64,000 bases of DNA from Shimia biformata. Lineage in GTDB: Bacteria > Pseudomonadota > Alphaproteobacteria > Rhodobacterales > Rhodobacteraceae. The stretch is taken from contig NZ_JAFEJK010000004.1 in NCBI RefSeq assembly GCF_016888515.1, positions 1-64,000 on the forward strand, given 5' to 3'. The notes under the pieces were generated by a model. That model had not been told where the DNA came from and ran no database searches. It saw nothing but the letters and a program-made list of their open reading frames with translations. The position numbers were made by a program, and so were the translations under genes. Numbering within the stretch: position 1 is the first letter of the stretch; every line of letters starts with the position of its first letter. Below are positions 16,974-25,653 of this stretch, one piece after another.

Positions 16974-17602
16974 TCTGCGCGGCTCGCGATGGCGTTGACG
17001 GCGGCGACGGTGATGGCGCTGCCGCCTAGCCGCCCCTTCACGATGCAGCACGGAACGGGCTGGGCGGCCCACAATGCGTCCTTCGATTCAACCGCTCCGA
17101 CAAAGCCGACCGGACAGCCGATGATCGCGGCTGGGCGCGGGCAGGTTGGGTCTTCGAGCATGTTCAGCAGGTGAAACAGGGCGGTCGGCGCATTGCCGAT
17201 GGCGACAACTGCGCCCTCAAGCCGGTCGCGCCACAATTCCAGCGCGGCGGCCGAGCGGGTATTGCCCATCTTCGCCGCCAGATCGTGAATGCCCTCGGCA
17301 TGAAGGGTGCAGATCACGTCATTCTTGGCGGGCAGGCGCGTCCGCGTGACCCCTTCCGAGACCATGCGCGCATCGCAAAGGATCGGCGCGCCGGCCTCAA
17401 GCGCAGCGCGGGCGGCGGTCACGAAACCGGGCGAGAAATGCACGTATTCTTCAAGCCCGACCATTCCGGCGGCATGGATCATGCGCACGGCGACCTGTTC
17501 CTCGTCCTTGTCGAAGCGGTCCAGATCGGCTTCGGACCGGATCGTGGCGAAGCTTTGTTTATAGATGGCGGCGCCATCGGTTTCGTATTCGTAAGGCATC
17601 AA
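16970..17602 (-). CDS. cobH: Precorrin-8X methylmutase CobH
   Basis: The product has 210 residues. It moves the C11 methyl group to C12, producing hydrogenobyrinate. Typical features are the early IYKQSFATIRSEADL, the catalytic histidine region MIHAAGM (about residues 42-48) and the C-terminal IIGCPVGFVGAVESK. It overlaps both neighbours by 4 nt, consistent with a tightly coupled operon. Confidence 0.95.
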   Translation of the reverse strand: MMPYEYETDGAAIYKQSFATIRSEADLDRFDKDEEQVAVRMIHAAGMVGLEEYVHFSPGFVTAARAALEAGAPILCDARMVSEGVTRTRLPAKNDVICTLHAEGIHDLAAKMGNTRSAAALELWRDRLEGAVVAIGNAPTALFHLLNMLEDPTCPRPAAIIGCPVGFVGAVESKDALWAAQPVPCCIVKGRLGGSAITVAAVNAIASRAE

Positions 17603-18732
17603 AACTCTCCGATGCGGTCGGGCAGGGTGTCAGGGGAAAGACCCGTCAGGGCGGGCTCATCCCACGGGTTGCCGTCGCGGACAAGGTTGAAGTGACCGTT
17701 ATCGCCAACAAGCGTCAGCGCGGTCTTGCGGGGGCGGGCACACCCCTTGGCGCAGCCCGAGACATGCAGGTGGTGCCCAGTTCGACCGGCGAGGGTGCGG
17801 GCAAGGTCGCGGGTTTCGACCGTGGCCGAGGTGCAAAAGGGCGCACCAGGGCAGGCGTCGATGGCCAAAAGGGGGTTTCCGGGATCAGTGATGGCATCGG
17901 TATGACGGGGCAATTGCCCACCTTCCAGGATCATCATCCGCCAGGGTGTCACCCGCAGGGCGGTCGCGTGGCTTTCTGCAAGGATGACGGCTAATGCACT
18001 GGCTTCAACCTGACCGAAGGCGACACCGAAGGCAGGACCGATGTCGGTAGCACCCGGCAAGACCGGGACGGCGGATGGAGCGGGCATGTTACCGGTGAAC
18101 CTGTCGGGCAGGTCGTTACGTGTCAGATGTGCGGCCATGCGCCGGTTCTCCGGCCCGCCACTTTCGACAAACCAATTGGCCATGTCGATGAGAGCATCCA
18201 CCGCGTTTTCGACGGTGACCGAACACCCCGTCGACGCGCCATCTGCCCGCAGGATCAATCCGCCCGCTGCCCCCCGTTCAAGGCGGAAATCGGCTGAGCA
18301 TTCGGTGAGCATCGGGTTTGTCCCGCAATCCACGGCGAAACCGACCTTTGCAGGCAGGTCGGGAAACTCACTAAGCCGGTCCAGAAGTGCCTGCGCCAAC
18401 CGGCTGGTGTCGTCATGCGCCTGCCAAATCGGTGCGACAAGAATATTGCGGCGGCCCTCAAGCGTGGGGTCGGTATCAAGCAAACCGGCCTGATGCAGTT
18501 CCTGCAACAGCGCCTCGTGATCGGCTTCGGCCACGCCTCTGATCTGGAAGTTTGCGCGGCTGGTCAGGTCGATCATGCCGTTGCCGTGCCGGGTCGCTGC
18601 CTCGCACAGGGCAAATGCCTGTTCCATGGTCAGCCGCGCCAGACGCGGCCGCACCCGCACCACCAACCCGTCACCGGACATCATCGGACGATAGGCGCCG
18701 GGGCACCATCCCTTGGCGGCGGGGCGGGTCAT
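17599..18732 (-). CDS. cobG: Precorrin-3B synthase CobG
   Basis: The product has 377 residues from ATG 18732, overlapping the cobN stop. It is related to nitrite/sulfite reductases. The 4Fe-4S cysteines are seen as CPGAPFC and CAKGCARP in the C-terminal half. CobG is the oxygen-dependent monooxygenase that makes precorrin-3B, so its presence marks the aerobic pathway. No alternative CobZ is seen in the window. Confidence 0.93.
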   Translation of the reverse strand: MTRPAAKGWCPGAYRPMMSGDGLVVRVRPRLARLTMEQAFALCEAATRHGNGMIDLTSRANFQIRGVAEADHEALLQELHQAGLLDTDPTLEGRRNILVAPIWQAHDDTSRLAQALLDRLSEFPDLPAKVGFAVDCGTNPMLTECSADFRLERGAAGGLILRADGASTGCSVTVENAVDALIDMANWFVESGGPENRRMAAHLTRNDLPDRFTGNMPAPSAVPVLPGATDIGPAFGVAFGQVEASALAVILAESHATALRVTPWRMMILEGGQLPRHTDAITDPGNPLLAIDACPGAPFCTSATVETRDLARTLAGRTGHHLHVSGCAKGCARPRKTALTLVGDNGHFNLVRDGNPWDEPALTGLSPDTLPDRIGEF

Positions 18733-21700
18733 GTCAGGCGCTCCAGATCGGCGAGGATCGAGTTGCGGCGCGTGGTCCACAGCCCCGCGCGCATCAGTTC
18801 GGCAAAGCGGTCACGCATTGCCGACAGTGCTTCGGGGTTCTCGGCCTCAAGGAAGGCGGTCACGTCATCATTGCCAAGCGTGGCGTCGTGATAGGCGTCA
18901 AACAATGTGGGCGCGACCACACCGGCAAGATGGGCAAAGGCGGCCATGTGTTCCAGCGTCGCCGCGATTTCGGCCCCGCCACGGAAGCCGTGGCGCATCA
19001 TGCCTTCGATCCATTTGGGATTGGCGGCGCGGGCATGGACGACGCGGGCGATTTCCTCGGCCAATCCTCGGGCGCGGGGACGGGCGGGATCGGTGTTGTC
19101 GAGGTGATAGAGCGCCGCCCTGCCGCCGGTGAGCTGTTGCGCGGCGGCAAACCCGGCCTCGTGCGCGGCATAGTCGGAGGCCAGCAACAGATCGGTTTCC
19201 GGCAGATCCTGAAGATGGACAAAACTGTCGGCCCCGGCGACCCGCGCGGCGATGCCGTCCCGGTCCCGGACAGGTTCGGCACGGTCCAGTGCCCATGCGC
19301 TGGCGGCCATCCATGCTTCGCCGGCCGCGCGGCGGCCTTCGTCCGAATAATCCTCAAGGCTGTGCCCCATGCCCAACCCATATGACCCCGGCGCGGGGCC
19401 ATAGACGCGCGGGGTCAGATCGCGGCCCGCAAACGGGTTCCAATCCGGCGCCTCGTCGCGTTCCGTCAGCGCCTTCACCGCCTGTGCGAACAGGCCAGAC
19501 AGGGTGGGAAAGACATCACGGAACAAGCCAGAGACCCTGAGCGTGACGTCGATCCGTGGTCGTTCCAGCATGGCAATCGGCAGGATTTCCACGCCCGAGA
19601 CCCGCTCCGACCCCTCATCCCAGACCGGTTTTGCACCAAGTAGATGCAGCGCCATGGCGAATTCTTCACCCGCCGTGCGCATTGTCGCGGAACCCCAGAG
19701 GTCGACAATCAACGACTTCGGATAGTCGCCTTCGTCCTGAAGATGTTTGCGCACCAGTTCCTCGGCCAGCTTGACGCCCTGGGCATAGGCGGCGCGGGTC
19801 GGCACGGAACGTGGATCGGTGGTGAACAGGTTGCGGCCCGTCGGCAGGACATCACCGCGCCCGCGATAGGGTGACCCCGAGGGGCCGGGATCGATCCGCT
19901 TGCCATCCAATGCGCGCAGCAGGGCGGCACATTCGGCGGCGGCGCTGGGGGCGGCGTCGAAATGCGTCTGGCCTTCTGGTGGACGGCCAAAGACATGCAG
20001 ACCGTCCCCGAACTGGCTTTCCTTGATGTCACAGACAAAGGTGTCGATCCGCGTCAGCGCCTCGGCCAATGAGGTCGCGCCGTCCAGCCCCAGTTCATCC
20101 GCCAGCCCCAGCGCATTGGCCTCGTCACGGATGTTTTCCTGAAGCCGGTCTCGCCGTTTCGGATCAAGCCCGTCGGCGTTTGAGAACTCGTCCAGCAGCG
20201 ATTCCAGCGTGGCAAAGCGGTCCGGCGTGGCAGAGGTCGCCAGCGGCGGGGGGATGTGCCCGATCGTGACCGCCATGATGCGGCGTTTGGCCTGCGCCGC
20301 CTCGCCGGGGTCGTTGACGATGAAGGGATAGATCACGGGCATCGGACCCGTCAGAACCTCGGGCCAGCAGGTCGCGCCCAAGGCGACGGATTTGCCGGGC
20401 AGCCATTCCAGCGTGCCATGAGCGCCGACATGGACCAGCGCGTCCGCTTGCTGTCGCAGCATCAGGTAGAAGGCGACATAGGCGTGGCGCGGGGTGCGGG
20501 CGAGGTCGTGATACTCCGCGTCGCGGGTCTCGGGCTGACCGCGCTCGGGCTGGAGTGCAATCAGGACATTGCCCCGCCTCGTGGCCTTGAAATGGAACGC
20601 CCCGTCGCGGAAATCGGGGTCGGTCTCGGGATCGCCCCAAACGGTGGCAAGGTCGTCGCGCAGAGATTGGGGCAGAGAGGCCAAGGCGATGCGGTAATCG
20701 GACAACGGGAAGGTTATTGCGTCATGGGTCAACGCCAAGGCCAGTTCCCGGTCCGCGTCGCGGACCGGATCGCACCCGACCCGCCCCCCAGGGCGGGTGC
20801 GATTCTCGCACCCACCCTCGGGTCGGGCGCGATCCTCTGTGACATATCCCGCCTCCGCCAAATCCGCCAGAATCGCCTCGACGCTGGCCAACGGGTCCAG
20901 CCCGACCGCATGGGCCATGTTCCAGTCGCGCCCCGGATAGGTGGACAGGACCAAAGCCAACCGTTTGTCGTGGTTTTCCAGCCCCGCCAGCCTGACCTGC
21001 GCCACAACCCGGTCGGCAATCGCGGCGATGCGGTCGCTGTGACCCCGATGCGCGAAGCGGGCATATTCCAATGCCACGTCGCGCGGGTTGGCGGCCTTGA
21101 AACTGGCGACACCGGCAAAAAGGCGTCCATCGACCTCGGGCAGGACAACATGCATGGCTAGGTCGGCGGGCGACAGGCCGCGCTCGGCTTCGGCCCATGC
21201 CTTTTCCTCGTTTGTCGCCAGCGCCACCTGGAAAACCGGCGCGTCGGTGGCGTCCAAAGGCGAGGTTCCGTCATCGCCCTTGCCGGAAAATGCGGTGGCA
21301 TTAACCACGGCAACAGGGCGCAGGTCGCGCAGCTTGTCCGCCAGCCAAGCGGCCGCGCGGGGTTCCTTCAGCGAAGGCGCAAACAGGCCGATGACGTCAA
21401 AGCCCCGGCTGCGGAAAGCGGTAAAAAGCTCCTCCAGCGGGTGCGTATCCGCCGCGGTCAAATAGGCGCGATAAAACGTCAGCGCAATCAGCGGCCTGTC
21501 GGATGGTTGAGCATCGCAGACGCCGGTTTCCGGTGTCCATGCGCCAAAATCCGGCAGGGTCTTCTTCCCCACCACCGGCTTGGCGTAAAGCCCCGCCGCG
21601 ATCGCCACCTGCGCCAGCGCCGCCTGTGCCGCCACAGCGCCACCGGTGTCGCAAAGATGGGCCAGCCTGTGCAGGGTCGACGCTGGCAGGGTCGAGACCC

Positions 21701-22076
21701 CGTCCAGCGCTGGATCGGGCCGCCCGTCCGCCGGCAGCACCGCCAGCGCGATGCCCTTTTCCTGCGCCAGCGCCTGCACTTGGCTGATGCCGTAGGACCA
21801 ATAGGAAATCCCGCCGATCAGCCGGATCAGGATCGCCTTGGCCCCAGACAAGGTCTGTTCGACATAGGTATCGACGGACAGGGGGTGTTTCAGCGCAGCG
21901 AGGTTCGCCAGCCGCAGCGACGGTAAATCCCCCTTGGCCCGGTGCCATCCCGCCGCAAAAGCGCCGAGGTCGGAATCCGAGAACGACAGGACCACCAGAT
22001 CGGCCGGGCTTTGGCCCAGGTCCGTCGGGGTCTCGGTCTCTTCCAACCCGTGGCTTTCACGAAAGACGACATGCAT
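18729..22076 (-). CDS. cobN: Cobaltochelatase subunit CobN
   Basis: The product has 1115 residues, the large subunit of the ATP-dependent aerobic cobaltochelatase (with CobS and CobT, not in the window). Conserved regions include HVGAHGTLEWLPGKSVAL and GPAPGSYGLGMG. The length is somewhat shorter than the Pseudomonas denitrificans protein. Residues about 414-437 are encoded by a 69-bp nested palindrome (20767-20835) that keeps the frame; this stretch, rich in Arg, Gly and Cys, looks like inserted sequence. It lies 6 bp after cobW and is coupled to cobG. Confidence 0.94.
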   Translation of the reverse strand: MHVVFRESHGLEETETPTDLGQSPADLVVLSFSDSDLGAFAAGWHRAKGDLPSLRLANLAALKHPLSVDTYVEQTLSGAKAILIRLIGGISYWSYGISQVQALAQEKGIALAVLPADGRPDPALDGVSTLPASTLHRLAHLCDTGGAVAAQAALAQVAIAAGLYAKPVVGKKTLPDFGAWTPETGVCDAQPSDRPLIALTFYRAYLTAADTHPLEELFTAFRSRGFDVIGLFAPSLKEPRAAAWLADKLRDLRPVAVVNATAFSGKGDDGTSPLDATDAPVFQVALATNEEKAWAEAERGLSPADLAMHVVLPEVDGRLFAGVASFKAANPRDVALEYARFAHRGHSDRIAAIADRVVAQVRLAGLENHDKRLALVLSTYPGRDWNMAHAVGLDPLASVEAILADLAEAGYVTEDRARPEGGCENRTRPGGRVGCDPVRDADRELALALTHDAITFPLSDYRIALASLPQSLRDDLATVWGDPETDPDFRDGAFHFKATRRGNVLIALQPERGQPETRDAEYHDLARTPRHAYVAFYLMLRQQADALVHVGAHGTLEWLPGKSVALGATCWPEVLTGPMPVIYPFIVNDPGEAAQAKRRIMAVTIGHIPPPLATSATPDRFATLESLLDEFSNADGLDPKRRDRLQENIRDEANALGLADELGLDGATSLAEALTRIDTFVCDIKESQFGDGLHVFGRPPEGQTHFDAAPSAAAECAALLRALDGKRIDPGPSGSPYRGRGDVLPTGRNLFTTDPRSVPTRAAYAQGVKLAEELVRKHLQDEGDYPKSLIVDLWGSATMRTAGEEFAMALHLLGAKPVWDEGSERVSGVEILPIAMLERPRIDVTLRVSGLFRDVFPTLSGLFAQAVKALTERDEAPDWNPFAGRDLTPRVYGPAPGSYGLGMGHSLEDYSDEGRRAAGEAWMAASAWALDRAEPVRDRDGIAARVAGADSFVHLQDLPETDLLLASDYAAHEAGFAAAQQLTGGRAALYHLDNTDPARPRARGLAEEIARVVHARAANPKWIEGMMRHGFRGGAEIAATLEHMAAFAHLAGVVAPTLFDAYHDATLGNDDVTAFLEAENPEALSAMRDRFAELMRAGLWTTRRNSILADLERLT
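20767..20835. repeat. In-frame nested palindrome inside cobN
   Basis: Outer arms 20767-20783 and 20819-20835 pair at 16 of 17 positions. Inner arms 20791-20802 (GGGCGGGTGCGA) and 20806-20817 (TCGCACCCACCC) pair at 11 of 12, with a 3-nt loop. The element is 69 bp, exactly 23 codons, and interrupts cobN without breaking the frame. It resembles the mobile palindromic elements known from intergenic DNA of other bacteria. Confidence 0.7.
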
Positions 22077-22082
22077 GGTCGA

Positions 22083-23120
22083 TTATTCCGTCAGCGCGGC
22101 GCGGATCGCTTCGACATTCACGTCGTCATGTTCGGCAATCACGACAACACGGCCGCGGCGGTTTTCTTCCGGCTTCCACGGGCGGTCGAACTGGTGGCGC
22201 ACACGCGCGCCTACCGCCTGCACCAAAAGGCGCATCGGCTTGCCCTTGACGGCGGCATAGCCTTTGACCCGCAAGATGTTCTGCTCTTTCGCCATGCGTT
22301 CGATCCGCGTGACAAGCTGGGCCGCGTCGTCAAGCTCGGGCAGGTCGATCACGACGCTTTCGAAATCGTCATGTTCGTGGTCGTCATGGCCGTCGTGGTG
22401 GCTGGGGCGGTTGTCCATGTCATCCTCGGCGGCAGCACCCAGCCCAAGGATCACGCGCGGGTCCACCGCGCCTTCGGCGACCTCGACCACTGGAAGTGGA
22501 CGGGGTGCTTCGGCGGCGATCACGGCCTTGGCCTTGGCCACGCCTTCGGTCCCGGCAAGATCGGGCTTGGTCAGAAGAATGATGTCGGCGCAGGAAATCT
22601 GGTCCTCGAACACTTCGGACAGCGGGGTTTCGTGATCGAGCGAGTCATCGGCGGCGCGCTGGGCATCCACGGCGGCGACATTGGGCGCAAAACGACCGTC
22701 GGCCACCGCCTCGGCATCGGCCAGCGCAATCACGCCGTCAACGGTGATCTTCGAGCGGATATCGGGCCAGTCAAACGCTTTCAGCAGCGGTTTCGGAAGG
22801 GCCAGTCCCGAGGTCTCGATCAGGATGTGATCGGGGCGCGGCTCAAGAGCCATCAGCGCTTCGATCGTAGGGATGAAATCGTCGGCCACGGTACAGCAGA
22901 TACAGCCGTTGGCCAGTTCCATGATGTTTTCCGCCGGGCAATCAGGGATGGCGCAGGATTTCAGGATCTCGCCATCGACGCCGACATCACCAAACTCGTT
23001 GACCACCACGGCCAGCCGCTTGCCCTGCGGGTTCTGCATCAGGTGACGCACCAGAGTGGTTTTCCCGGACCCAAGGAAGCCGGTGATCACGGTGACGGGA
23101 AGTTTTGCCAGATCGGTCAT
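22083..23120 (-). CDS. cobW: CobW-type metal chaperone GTPase
   Basis: The product has 345 residues. Walker A GFLGSGKTT is at residues 14-22 and the metal-binding GCICC at 72-76. A histidine/aspartate-rich stretch (SHHDGHDDHEHDD, about 229-241) could hold divalent metal. COG0523 GTPases of this type load metals; CobW is thought to help cobalt reach the CobN chelatase. Its position directly before cobN and behind the B12 riboswitch supports the cobalt role over zinc-responsive relatives. It overlaps the DUF1636 gene by ATGA. Confidence 0.93.
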   Translation of the reverse strand: MTDLAKLPVTVITGFLGSGKTTLVRHLMQNPQGKRLAVVVNEFGDVGVDGEILKSCAIPDCPAENIMELANGCICCTVADDFIPTIEALMALEPRPDHILIETSGLALPKPLLKAFDWPDIRSKITVDGVIALADAEAVADGRFAPNVAAVDAQRAADDSLDHETPLSEVFEDQISCADIILLTKPDLAGTEGVAKAKAVIAAEAPRPLPVVEVAEGAVDPRVILGLGAAAEDDMDNRPSHHDGHDDHEHDDFESVVIDLPELDDAAQLVTRIERMAKEQNILRVKGYAAVKGKPMRLLVQAVGARVRHQFDRPWKPEENRRGRVVVIAEHDDVNVEAIRAALTE

Positions 23121-23512
23121 AGTTTTGGCTCCTCAGCCGGGGATTGCGGGGGGATGCGGGCGATGCAGTTCTTGCGGAAATGGACGGGGCGTTCGCGCCA
23201 TGGCACCAGCCCGTCGGTGGTCGCGGCGTATTTGCTGGCACCTTCGGCCACAAGCGCGACATCCTCGGGGCCGGAAAAACGGCCATAGACATAGGTCCAG
23301 CGGGCGTCGCCGCCGCGCAGGGTGATCGAACAGCCGTGGTCGCAGTTCGAGAAACACTCGACCGGGCGCAGGGTGATGTTCGCGGGCAGTTCCGCGTTGC
23401 CAAGCGCGTCAAACAATGCGGCTCCGGCACGGGGGCCATCCTGATCGGTTGGGGCACCGGCGCGGCAGGTCGTGCAGACCAGCAACTCGACGGGTTCAGT
23501 GGCATCAGCCAT
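23117..23512 (-). CDS. DUF1636 ferredoxin-like protein
   Basis: The product has 131 residues from ATG 23512. Cysteines at 13 and 16 (CTTC) and in CFSNCDHGC resemble thioredoxin-fold 2Fe-2S ferredoxins. The family is commonly next to cobW and is uncharacterised. It is the first gene behind the cobalamin riboswitch, so a role in cobalt handling or electron supply to CobG is plausible but unproven. Its ribosome site AAGGGA (23526-23521) lies in a small hairpin (23521-23534) that could hide it. An upstream in-frame extension runs through the riboswitch and is rejected. Confidence 0.82.
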   Translation of the reverse strand: MADATEPVELLVCTTCRAGAPTDQDGPRAGAALFDALGNAELPANITLRPVECFSNCDHGCSITLRGGDARWTYVYGRFSGPEDVALVAEGASKYAATTDGLVPWRERPVHFRKNCIARIPPQSPAEEPKL

Positions 23513-23603
23513 TCGTTCAATCCCTTCACAGGGACGGGGCGGGAACGGGAAAGCGCGCGGCCTGACCCGACACCGGAAACCCCCGTCCGGTTGGTAGTCT
23601 CGT

Positions 23604-23796
23604 CTGCTGGCAGGTCTCCCGGCTTGCGGATTTCGGGCCTTTTTTGGCCCTTCGGTCACCCTGCCTTCCCGTGTCCCCATGGGGCCAGTGGCAGCGGGCG
23701 ACCTCTCCGGTCACGGTCGCGGGGGCGGCTGCGCTTTTTGGGGGAGACCCCCTGTCGCATTCCCTTTTCACCTGTAAGAGTCACAGGAACCAGCAG
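23604..23796 (-). promoter_or_regulatory. Cobalamin riboswitch
   Basis: Read on the minus strand, the leader has the B12-box consensus AGCCGGGAGACCTGCC (23624-23609), the core CGCCCGCTGCCACTGG (23700-23685) and GGGAAGGC. A closing P1 helix CTGCTGG/CCAGCAG joins 23790-23796 to 23604-23610. The rest, to 23513, is the likely expression platform, with an ACCGGA/TCCGGT hairpin (23572-23591) and a hairpin containing the ribosome site of the DUF1636 gene. It should repress DUF1636-cobW-cobN-cobGHIJ when adenosylcobalamin is plentiful. The 329-bp gap 23513-23841 holds this element. Confidence 0.9.
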
Positions 23797-23841
23797 CCCC
23801 ACCTGCGGCAGCAGGGCGGGGTTTGTCAAGCAGGAGAGCAG

Positions 23842-24972
23842 GTGATCGCAACGTCCCGCACAGATACCGGCACCACATGGCCCGCAAGCGGCATGCTTGG
23901 TGCGCCCTACCGGGTGATGTTTCCGCTCGCTGCGATCTGGGCGGTGGCGTCGGTCTGGCTGTGGCAATGGGGCGGGGCGCGATTCGGCCTGTCCGATCCT
24001 GTGCGCTGGCATGCGCATGAGATGCTGTTCGGATTGGGTGGCGCGGCGCTGATGGGGTATCTGCCCACGGCCTCGGCCAGCTGGACAGGCCGCGCGCCGG
24101 TCTGTGGCTGGCGGGTCATGGGGCTGGCGGTGTGTTGGGGTGCTGCACGGTTGGGGGCCATCGCCGGGCTGGGTGCGCTGGCGCCGCTGCCGTTCCTCTG
24201 GCTGGCATGGCTTCTGTGGTCCGAGGCGCGCATCGCGGGGCGCGGGCAGAAACCCGGTTTTCTAGCGTTCTGCATCGTTGCGGGCGGTTTCAGTGCATTG
24301 GTGGTCGAGGGGGTGTTCCCGGTACTGCCCGGCGCAACCCTGCTGTTTGCCGGGCTGTTTATAGCGGTGGGCGGGCGCATGGTCCCGGCCTTTCTGAACC
24401 GCGCCGTGCCGGGCGCGGATCAGGGCTTGCGCGCGGACCGGGCATGGCTGGGCTGGGTTGGGCTTTGCTCGCTGGTCACCGCCGCCCCGGTTCTGGCATT
24501 GGGCTGGGACCGGGCGGGGGGTGTTGTGCTGGCTGTCGCGGGGCTGACTCAACTGGTGCGGTGGCTGTGCTGGCCGCTGGCTTCCGCGTGTTGCGAAGGG
24601 CTATTGACCATGCTGGCATTAGGCTATCTCTGGCTGCCCCTTGGCCTTGTGGCATGGGCTGTCGCGCTGGCCTTTGGCGCGTCTTCGACCCCTGCGCTGC
24701 ACCTGTTGCTGATGGGCGGAATGGGTGGGCTGGTCATGGCGGTCTCGGCCCGCGCCTTTGCAAGGCGAACCTCAATTGGGCTTCGGGCGCGGAATGGGCA
24801 GATCGTGGCCTTTTCCTTTGTCTGGGTGTCGGTCTGGCTGCGGGTTGCAGAGGTGCTGCCCGAAGCTGCCGCGCTTTGGTCCACGGGCTGGGGGCTGTTC
24901 CTTCTGACCATGCTGCCCGGTCTGCGCGGTCCGGTCCCGCGCCCTGTGTTCAGCGGCGCGCGTCAGCCCTGA
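23842..24972 (+). CDS. NnrS-family membrane protein
   Basis: The product has 376 residues from GTG 23842, preceded by AGGAG (23832-23836); an ATG at 23893 is the alternative. The NnrS signature WHAHEMLFGLGGAALMGYLPTASASWTG is present at about residues 54-81, and ten to twelve hydrophobic segments cover the protein. NnrS proteins are haem/copper membrane proteins linked to nitric oxide metabolism and protection. It is divergent from the B12 riboswitch transcript and 66 bp before cobO, which suggests a role tied to cobalamin synthesis or NO protection of corrinoids, but this is speculative. Confidence 0.85.
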   Translation: MIATSRTDTGTTWPASGMLGAPYRVMFPLAAIWAVASVWLWQWGGARFGLSDPVRWHAHEMLFGLGGAALMGYLPTASASWTGRAPVCGWRVMGLAVCWGAARLGAIAGLGALAPLPFLWLAWLLWSEARIAGRGQKPGFLAFCIVAGGFSALVVEGVFPVLPGATLLFAGLFIAVGGRMVPAFLNRAVPGADQGLRADRAWLGWVGLCSLVTAAPVLALGWDRAGGVVLAVAGLTQLVRWLCWPLASACCEGLLTMLALGYLWLPLGLVAWAVALAFGASSTPALHLLLMGGMGGLVMAVSARAFARRTSIGLRARNGQIVAFSFVWVSVWLRVAEVLPEAAALWSTGWGLFLLTMLPGLRGPVPRPVFSGARQP

Positions 24973-24994
24973 CCACCTTGCGCCGCCTCAGATG

Positions 24995-25001
24995 CTATGG
25001 T
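24995..25001 (+). promoter_or_regulatory. Candidate -10-like element CTATGGT
   Basis: CTATGGT lies 37 bp before the cobO ATG in the 66-bp gap after the NnrS-like gene. It belongs to the CTANNNT set seen before several genes here. The -35 region is not convincing. Confidence 0.3.
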
Positions 25002-25038
25002 TCTGTGCCCGCCGACCCAGTGACGCGACGAGGCCGCC

Positions 25039-25653
25039 ATGACAGAGATCGACAAGAACACCCGCCACGCCGAAAAGATGAAAAAGATCAAGGCCGCCCG
25101 CGACCGGATGATGGCGACCAAGACGGGTGAAAAAGGGCTGATCATCGTCCATACCGGCCCCGGAAAAGGCAAGTCGTCGTCGGGCTTTGGCATGATCATG
25201 CGCTGCATCGCCCATGACATGCCCGTCGCCGTGGTGCAGTTCATCAAGGGGGCGATGGCCACCGGTGAGCGGGCCTTCCTAGAGGAACACTTCCCGGACA
25301 AGGTGCAATTCCATGTCTCGGGCGAAGGGTTCACATGGGAGACACAGGACCGCGAGCGCGACATAGCCAAGGCCGAAGCAGGCTGGGAACTGGCCAAGTC
25401 CCTGATCCGCGACCCCGCCAACCGCTTTGTCATGCTGGACGAGATCAACATCGCACTGCGCAACGATTATCTCGACATCGACGCCGTGGTCGATTTCCTG
25501 CTGACCGAAAAACCCGAAATGACCCATGTACTTCTGACGGGGCGCAATGCAAAGCCGGAATTGATCGAGGCTGCTGACCTCGTGACCGAGATGGCCGTCG
25601 TCAAACACCCGTTCCGCGATGGGATCAAGGCGCAGGCGGGGGTGGAATTCTGA
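25039..25653 (+). CDS. cobO: Cob(I)yrinic acid a,c-diamide adenosyltransferase CobO
   Basis: The product has 204 residues. The P-loop HTGPGKGKSSSGFG (about 38-51) and the C-terminal half with LDEINIALRNDYL and LLTGRNAKPELIEAADLVTEM identify the CobA/CobO/BtuR family. It transfers the adenosyl group of ATP to the cobalt of the corrinoid. It starts the plus-strand group cobO-Lin0512-Lin0512-unknown-cobQ, with 1-4 nt overlaps throughout. Confidence 0.95.
   Translation: MTEIDKNTRHAEKMKKIKAARDRMMATKTGEKGLIIVHTGPGKGKSSSGFGMIMRCIAHDMPVAVVQFIKGAMATGERAFLEEHFPDKVQFHVSGEGFTWETQDRERDIAKAEAGWELAKSLIRDPANRFVMLDEINIALRNDYLDIDAVVDFLLTEKPEMTHVLLTGRNAKPELIEAADLVTEMAVVKHPFRDGIKAQAGVEF

Noticed and set aside
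23513-23680. N-terminal extension of the DUF1636 protein
   Set aside because: It would translate the cobalamin riboswitch; ATG 23512 has its own ribosome site and begins the family homology.
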